The notes under the pieces: model-generated
Told to the model about the DNA's origin: nothing
Database searches by the model: none
What the model saw: the letters and a program-made list of their open reading frames with translations, nothing else
Program-made: the position numbers and the translations under genes
Shown here: piece after piece, positions 58,243-64,000 of the stretch
How positions within the stretch are numbered: the stretch's first letter is position 1
Layout of the letters: each line of letters opens with the position of its first letter
From: Bidens hawaiensis
Taxonomy: Eukaryota; Streptophyta; Magnoliopsida; Asterales; Asteraceae
DNA: 64,000 nucleotides
Assembly: GCA_021521415.1 (NCBI GenBank)
Contig: JAIQDT010001651.1
Span: forward strand, 248,001 to 312,000
Reading direction: 5' to 3'

Positions 58243-59320
58243 TTTCGGTCCCGAATAATCACTGAATAATCAATAACAATGTCATAACCACACATAATGT
58301 ATCGACAAGAAGGTTAATAACGGATTGCTAAATATGGAAAGATTCTTGTTTGTAAAAGGCGGAATCAGGAACAAACAAGTTTTGTTGCAAATAGGCTAAT
58401 AATGGTAGCATACACAAACAATAACTCAAAATATTTCCATTTATATAAACAAGTTCATACAAATGATAATTGATTAGGGTTTCTTGTCGGAATGCATTTT
58501 CAATGATAACTTAAGACAACCATCACACTCAATCAGGATTATTCGTTCTTTTTCAAAAAGTGTAAAGGCTAATCCGTATTTTCCGTCTCTTCCGTCCCTT
58601 GCGGCGTGCCCTAAACATTCTATTTATAGGCCTGCCACCTTTTTATAGTTGTCATTCCTTCAAGAAACCCTAATCATTAGTACATATTCAAATTACATAT
58701 TCAAAACTATTCTAAGTGTAAAACAGGTCTTCTGGGTAAGCATTGTTCCATTCATCACTTCCGAGTAGGCTCTATGCTCTGCCTTCCTTAGTAGACCTAG
58801 TAACCTGAAGTGTGCTCGGGAACAGTTTACCGGGTAGACTTTACTTAAGAAGAGTAAACCTACTCACCGGGTAGACTTCAATCTTCTTGATCTTATTAGA
58901 CTTTGCCCGAAAAGATCCTACTACCATAATGTTCTTCAGAATCCCTTCAACTCATTCGTTTGATAACTTATTAAGCAACCATAATGTGCTCGGTACACTG
59001 TAGCATGCTCTGAGTTGAACCTTGCCCGGGAAAGTAAGAATACTTTACTTTCACCAAGCATGATCGGATTCTACTTTATTAGGCAAACCTTGCCTGACAA
59101 GAACAACTCTGGTAGATGTAGTGAACCCTACTCGGATTATCACTAAAGAAGACTTCAAGAAGTTAACCCTGCACGATAGGCAAAACATCATGCCCGGCTA
59201 AGTAAAAGTCAGCTCGGATGTCTCAAGTGTTCTCGGTTCCATACTTAACGATTTCCAAGGAGGTTGAGAAGATTCCGGTCTTCCTTATACTTTAGTTTAG
59301 GTCAAATCTTTGACTCAACA
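58243..59320 (-). repeat. 5' LTR of Sirevirus D
   Basis: 1078 bp. Minus strand starts TGTTGAGTCAAAG and ends GGGACCGAAA, so the inner end lacks the usual CA. The same end occurs in the other LTR (12686), so it was fixed when the element replicated. TATA box at 58621-58628, with a CCGGGTAG/TGCTCGG array upstream in U3. Confidence 0.9.
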
Positions 59321-60166
59321 GTTCTTATCTGAAAAGTGAAATCCGTATTTTCCGTCTTGTGGTGGCGTGCCCTAAATTATTCTATTTATAGGCCTGCCAC
59401 CACTTTACAGCTGTCATTCCTTCTAGAAACCCTAATGATTGGTACATATTCAAATTACATATTTAAAACTATCCTAAGTGTAAAACAGGTCTTCCGAGTA
59501 GACTTTATCACATTTGTCTTCTCCGAGTAGGCTTTGTGCCCTTTTGTCCTTTACGTTAGCCTTGAAGTGTGCTCGGGTACAATTCTCCGGGTAGACCTTA
59601 CTTATGAATATTTTCCATAGAACAGACTCACCTAGCAAACTTCAATCTTCTTGACCATAGTAAACTTTGCCCGATATGGTCCTACAAGCATGTTGTTCTT
59701 CATGAATCCATTCAACCCTTAGTTAAAGATAACTTATTTAGCAAACACAAGTGTGCTGGTAGAACTATAGTCTGCTCGGGGTTGAACCTTGCTAGTGGAA
59801 GCGCTTAGAATATATCTTGTTTGCTTTTCCACAAGCCTGCTCGGATTCTTGCTTATTAAACAAACCTTGCTAGATCCTCCAATTACTTGGCTTCATAAGC
59901 TTGGTTTACCCAAGGGTATGCAAGTAAGCAAACTGTCCTTGGCCTGAAGAACACCTTTGCTAAATGAGGTGAACCCTGCTCGGGTTTACACTTAAGAAGA
60001 CTTCTAGAAGATAACCTTGCCCGATAGTCAAAATACCTATCTAGGCCAAATAATACCCTGCCCGGATGTCCAAGTGTGCTCGGTTCCATACTTAGCGATT
60101 TCAGAGGAGGTTGAGAAGATTCTGATTTTCCATATATTCCCTTTAGGTCAAATCTTTGACTCAACA
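59321..60166 (-). repeat. 5' LTR of Sirevirus B, right piece
   Basis: Begins with the GTTCT target duplication and continues the LTR that stops at 12685. It has a TATA box at 59383-59390 and ends ACTCAACA at 60166. With the left piece it totals about 1.07 kb. Confidence 0.87.
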
Positions 60167-60360
60167 GACGTGTGCTCATTGTGATAACTGACTATCTTTA
60201 GGAAGGTTTTGATTTAGTGATTTTGTGTTTGGTGTGTGAATATGTGTTTAATCTTAACTGATAGGTGCTTTAATTGACAATTTTGGAACTTAGGTGTCTC
60301 TGATACTTAGGTTTGAAGTCAGTGAATGTGTGTGATATCAGGATAAGTGTGTGTACTTAG
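60167..60360. other. Unidentified flank between B and E
   Basis: 194 bp with many GTGTGTG and GATA-type phrases, no ORF, not similar to any other part of the window that I can see. It is the DNA that lay beside B when E arrived, or part of another decayed repeat. Confidence 0.5.
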
Positions 60361-60768
60361 TGTAGGTTCCCAGCCGGATCTACACAGGAGTATCTCATAA
60401 CACGAGGGTGCGGAATCCCCACGTATACGATACGAGTGTCTAGACAATTAATACGTTGAATATAAGCAAACGCTCGAGAACAAAAGATAATACTTAATAT
60501 ATTGCAAGGACAACCACGTGATTCGGAGAATCACAAAACAAATCGTTCCAAAAACCCTTAACCAAATCAGCCGAAGTTATGGGTTTATAATACTCGACAA
60601 CTTCGCCTAACACCTACTAGGCGAAGTTGTCATAACTTCGCTGACTCTTCAAGTTCGCTAAAACATGGCGAACATATAAGAAACACTATTCAACAGAAAA
60701 CAAACAATCTAAACTATTACAGACACAAACAAACACGAGATACTGAACTACTGACACATGCACCTACA
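60361..60768 (-). repeat. 3' LTR of element E
   Basis: 408 bp with perfect TGTAGGT/ACCTACA terminal inverted repeats. It contains six or so AACTTCGC-type motifs and a perfect 14 bp hairpin. Confidence 0.85.
60596..60631. repeat. Perfect hairpin in the E LTR
   Basis: Arms GACAACTTCGCCTA (60596-60609) and TAGGCGAAGTTGTC (60618-60631), with an 8-base loop. Confidence 0.93.
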
Positions 60769-61067
60769 AACTCCCCCCTTGGCAGTAGCTTCATATCTCT
60801 ATCTTTTTTCTCGTGTCTGGTAATCCAAAAATCTCGTACTACTCGTCTTCAAGCATGAACGCCCTGTCTTACACAGACAGAGACTACCCTCTGGTACATC
60901 TTAGCTTCTTCCTTCCACGAATGAATGTAGAATATCTTCTTATCATTTAGTACCTGCAAATCAGCTTGAGACAAATTAACCAAGTGCATGGGATCATACA
61001 CTCTCAGAATATCCTGTTCATCCTCATCTTCTATAGCAGCCTCAGCAGTTTGACAATCAACATACCA
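60769..61067 (-). promoter_or_regulatory. Polypurine tract and 3' non-coding region of E
   Basis: Minus-strand AAGGGGGGAG (60780-60771) two bases from the LTR is the polypurine tract. The remaining 290 bp to the env-like stop shows nothing else I recognise. Confidence 0.75.
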
Positions 61068-63831
61068 TCACTTGAGATCCTTCAACACATTCTTGGGCAT
61101 CATCTTCATTGGGACCTCTTTTAAGCATCGAATCGGCTTGTACTTCATCACCATCCAAGGCTTACCATCAGCCCTCATGCCTCTTTCCTTGTCTTCTACG
61201 AACTTCCCTTTCTGTGGCTTCAACAACTCAAACTTTTTCTCTTTCACACTCTCTTTCCACACAATCCTTCCAACCCATCTTGCAAAGTTGTCATCACTTC
61301 GATTAATCAATCTTAAATGTGCCAAATCTTTCACCTCACACTCAGGTAAGGTGTTAAGAGATCTCAAAGCCTTCTTAAAATACTGAATCCCATTATAACG
61401 CTTTATCACAAACAACTTCAACTGTTCGTCATACAACCAGCAAATGATACCTTTCTTTGACTCAGCATAGCCCTTGATATTGTAACTCTACTTAAACATT
61501 GTTGGCACCGTGGGCTTCTTTGTCTTGAAAAACCACTGAGCACATCCTTCTTTCCATCTAGGTTGTTCTTCCCACTCAGACTCATCTGGCACACTATCAT
61601 CTTGACTCAGGTTCACCTTATCAACACTTGGAATATCGTGCTCTACACCATCATCAACTATCTCCCCTTCTTCCAACTCACTATCAATCTCTATATGTTC
61701 CCCAATTTTTCCAATCGCATCGGCAGTTAACACATCATCACCTATCTCATCATCATCATTTCCCAACACTTCCTCATCATCTACAACCACCACATTCTCA
61801 TCACCTGTACTGCCTGACGTACCAGCAGACTCCCCCTGAGATGTGGAAGTCCCAAGAGTTTATTCAGTTATTGGCAACTCACCACCTGCACCTTTCGATG
61901 CATTGGGATCATCGTCTCTGTATTGCCTCTTCTTTGTTCTCAATTCATCACCCTTGCAGCTCGTCTCCACCTGAGATGCTAAGAACTGTTTAAGAGCATC
62001 AAAGAGTTTATTGTGTTCAACGAGGAGGGATGATTGTATCTGATTTTCTGCCACCAACCTCTTAATAGCTTGTGTCTGGATAAGGTTGATCCGTGATTTC
62101 TCAGCAACTACTCGTTCAAGAGCCGCAATTCTCTCGGAGTCAGACAAAGTAGAATCAAAATCAAACCGCATGTGAGAAATATCTTGAGCATACGGCGGTG
62201 GAATTCCCAAACTAGCTAGAATGTCAGAGGTAGGCTGAAAAGTAACCGTGGGTGGTATGGAGACAGGTAACCCCGCAGTAGCAACCAATGTCGACTCAAC
62301 AAATCTAGCAACATCCTCCGATGGAGTAAGAGTAGGAGGGGGTAGGAAAACTATCTCTGGTGCTGTAAACTGAAACGTGGTTGGAGGAGTACCAAATGAT
62401 GACGACGTAGTCACCAAAGGAACACTTGTGGTGATCGGTAGTGTGACAGTAGAAGCAGCAGGTAACATAGTCATACCGGACAACGATGGTGGGGAAAAAC
62501 GAACAACCCTTGACCTTTCACTAACTCTAGAACTTTCACTAACCCTTTCCTTCTTTGATCGTCGTACCAGACGATGTAGATCCTCCTCATAATCTGATTC
62601 ACTGTCATCTGAGTCTTTCTTTCTCTTGCCATGAATCCTTTCTTGTTTGGAAAGGATTTGTTGTGCTTCAACGATATCATCAGTAGAGGAGTCAGAGTCA
62701 GTTCTATCAGAATCCGCCAACGATGTAGCGACCATGGAAACATTTACACAGATGCCTCAGCTATTGAGGCTTGAACTTCAGCAGCTGGATCAACCCGTTC
62801 CATGTCAAAGATCCCTTGCCCTCCAAAGGCAACTTCAAGATCAACCTGTTCCTCTAGAGCTGCAACATGATCAACAGGTGGTGCTTGTTGAACTAAGTGT
62901 GGTTGACCGACGGGAGGTGGTGGTTGAGCCACAGGAGGCGGTTGAGAGACATCGGCCTGTTACGGTGGAGGATCCATAAACTCATCTTTCGGAGGAGCAA
63001 CATAAGCAGAGTTCACTAGATAACCAAACAAGGCATTGTGCCTCGGACGAAGTTCAGGTCTGCTACGAGCACTTGATGACTTACATTGCGCAAAGATTCT
63101 CTTAGACACACTTTCCACATATGAAATAGGACGTCGTTGTGGCAGATTAGGAGCTACATGATTCAGATTCATCTGTAGGAATCTCGGATACGTTAAAAAT
63201 CTTTCCCGCGCAACAGCATGTTTCTGACGATCAATCTCATAAAAAATCATCTGGTTGAAACTATAGGGCTTGTTGTAAGTTAAAGCAGTCATAGCCGATT
63301 GCATCGTCGCACCCATACCATCCGTACCAGCTTTGCGACCGGAATGCACACGATCATCACATGCATCAAAAACCTTCACTGATCTAACAGATACCCCTTT
63401 CGTCACTGAGAGTCTTCCAAAGGACCCGAGTAACCCATACGAATGAAAGCACCATTACGAAAAGTGGCCGAAAACTTAGTAGGACCGTCAGTAGTCTCAA
63501 CCCCAAACTGTAAAGCTATCCTTATTTGATCGGCCGAGAACTGTACCACTTTATTGTTAACTGTAGCACGCATAACCGAAGGATCAACCCTACAATCATA
63601 TTCAACGGTTCTCCAAAATTCTTCAATATTTGGTAGTGAAATGGAAAGGGTAGTAGTAATGGCGTGAAAAATACGTGAGCGAATGATAAAAGAAATGATT
63701 TCACGATAATCGTCTAGTCCACGAGCATCCGGATCCAAAGTAATATACATGTTGTGACCCGGAAAGAACTGTCTGTTATTATCTCCGCCTTCATCACCAC
63801 CAGCACCACCAGCACCTGCCACAGCAACCAT
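61068..63831 (-). pseudogene. Env-like region of element E
   Basis: Starts MVAVAGAGGAGGDEGG at 63831, two bases after a CAG acceptor-like site. It shares with C and D a block of the form YNKPYSFNQMIF ... FLTYPRFLQ, at about the same distance from the start. A Pro/Gln-rich segment (QPPPVAQPPPPVGQ), a Ser/Asp segment (DSDRTDSDSSTDD), a helix-rich segment (IAALERVVAEKSRINLIQ) and a C-terminal basic domain (IRCLKEVPMKMMPKNVL) follow. From 62735 to 61068 it is one frame with two stops (61860, 61488). Upstream, a stop at 62960 and at least two frame changes occur. It is shorter than in C and D (2.8 against about 4.6 kb). Function unknown. Confidence 0.8.
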
Positions 63832-64000
63832 ATCTGCACAACAAACAAGCTAAGTTAGGCAAAGATATGGCAACAGTTAACAACTTCGCTAACTTTGAGT
63901 TGGGCGAAGTTGTGGATGCAGCGAAGTTAGTGGGGTTGCTCGAAAAATAACTTCGCTGTGAAAGTAGACCAGATACACATATCAGTACATAGGATCACAG
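63832..64000 (-). promoter_or_regulatory. Acceptor-like site and AACTTCGC motifs before the E env-like ATG
   Basis: Minus-strand TTTGTTGTGCAG|ATATG puts a splice acceptor at 63834. Four copies of AACTTCGC or its complement lie at about 63881, 63903, 63922 and 63949. The same motif fills the E LTR. Any promoter and donor would be outside the window. Confidence 0.55.

Larger units (their letters stand above)
12686..59320 (-). mobile_element. Sirevirus D (46.6 kb with nested elements)
   Basis: Minus-strand order: 5' LTR (59320-58243), PBS, gag (57928-55604), deleted linker with copia A3 inserted, protease-integrase-RT-RNase H (to 47327), spacer with motif array, internal promoter and intron, env-like region (43896-39177), truncated 3' LTR (39176-38296 plus 12803-12686). 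It is flanked by GTTCT duplications and sits in the LTR of B. Sirevirus C is nested in its 3' LTR. A deletion has removed the end of the env-like frame, the PPT and about 40 bp of the 3' LTR. Confidence 0.88.
60361..64000 (-). mobile_element. Sirevirus-like element E, 3' part (cut by window edge)
   Basis: Minus-strand order in view: end of the pol-env spacer, env-like region (63831-61068), 3' non-coding, PPT, 3' LTR (60768-60361). The LTR sequence and length are unlike B, C and D, so this is a separate family with the same gene layout. Pol lies beyond the window. Confidence 0.82.

Noticed and set aside
61628..62979. Plus-strand ORFs opposite the E env-like region
   Set aside because: Low-complexity shadows (His/Pro/Leu, Gln/Leu) of the acidic and Ser-rich minus-strand frame.

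Overview
This window is plant nuclear DNA made almost entirely of LTR retrotransposons stacked inside one another. I see no host gene, no rRNA or tRNA gene and no CRISPR array. Evidence for a plant: primer-binding sites complementary to plant initiator tRNA-Met, TATA-box LTRs, Ty1/copia elements with a long env-like third gene region (Sirevirus type), and a Ty3 element with very long LTRs. The protein families look most like those of Asteraceae with large genomes; that is an impression from memory, not a database result.

Layout. 1-6578: the 5' part of a minus-strand Ty3 element (protease, gag, an extra pre-gag ORF, and a complete 3.5 kb LTR). It sits inside the integrase gene of copia element A0 (plus strand, 6579-10454, with 3' LTR). 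A0 in turn sits in the gag-pol of Sirevirus B (minus, from 10455). B's own 5' LTR (12459-12685 and 59321-60166) is split by Sirevirus D (12686-59320, target duplication GTTCT). D's 3' LTR (12686-12803 and 38296-39176) is split by Sirevirus C (12804-38295, target duplication AAAGG). C contains copia A1 (18211-25057, duplication CAAAT, complete and broken by one stop codon) in its env-like region, and a copia A2 fragment (36303-37631) in its 5' LTR. D contains the truncated copia A3 (51185-55603) in its gag-pol. After 194 bp of unidentified flank comes E (60361-64000, minus), a different Sirevirus with a 408 bp LTR and an env-like region. Relative ages from nesting: B is older than D, which is older than C, which is older than A1 and A2; A3 is younger than D; the Ty3 element is younger than A0, which is younger than B.

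Gene content. The Siretype elements read gag - protease - integrase - RT - RNase H - about 3.5 kb spacer - env-like region - PPT - LTR. All copies are broken by stops, frameshifts, deletions or active-site changes. Most B decay is nonsense mutation alone.

Most interesting signal. In both C and D the env-like reading frame has what looks like its own plant promoter and a leader intron: a TATA box, a pyrimidine patch exactly 33 bp downstream, about 110 nt of leader, a GTAAGT/GTAAGC donor, and a CAG acceptor two bases before the ATG. The divergent element E has the same acceptor arrangement. Upstream of that promoter lies an array of TGCCCGG/TGCTCGG motifs that also fills the U3 of the LTRs, upstream of the LTR TATA box. 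Element E shows the same layout with a different motif (AACTTCGC). This suggests an internal promoter for the env-like gene that shares cis elements with the LTR promoter.
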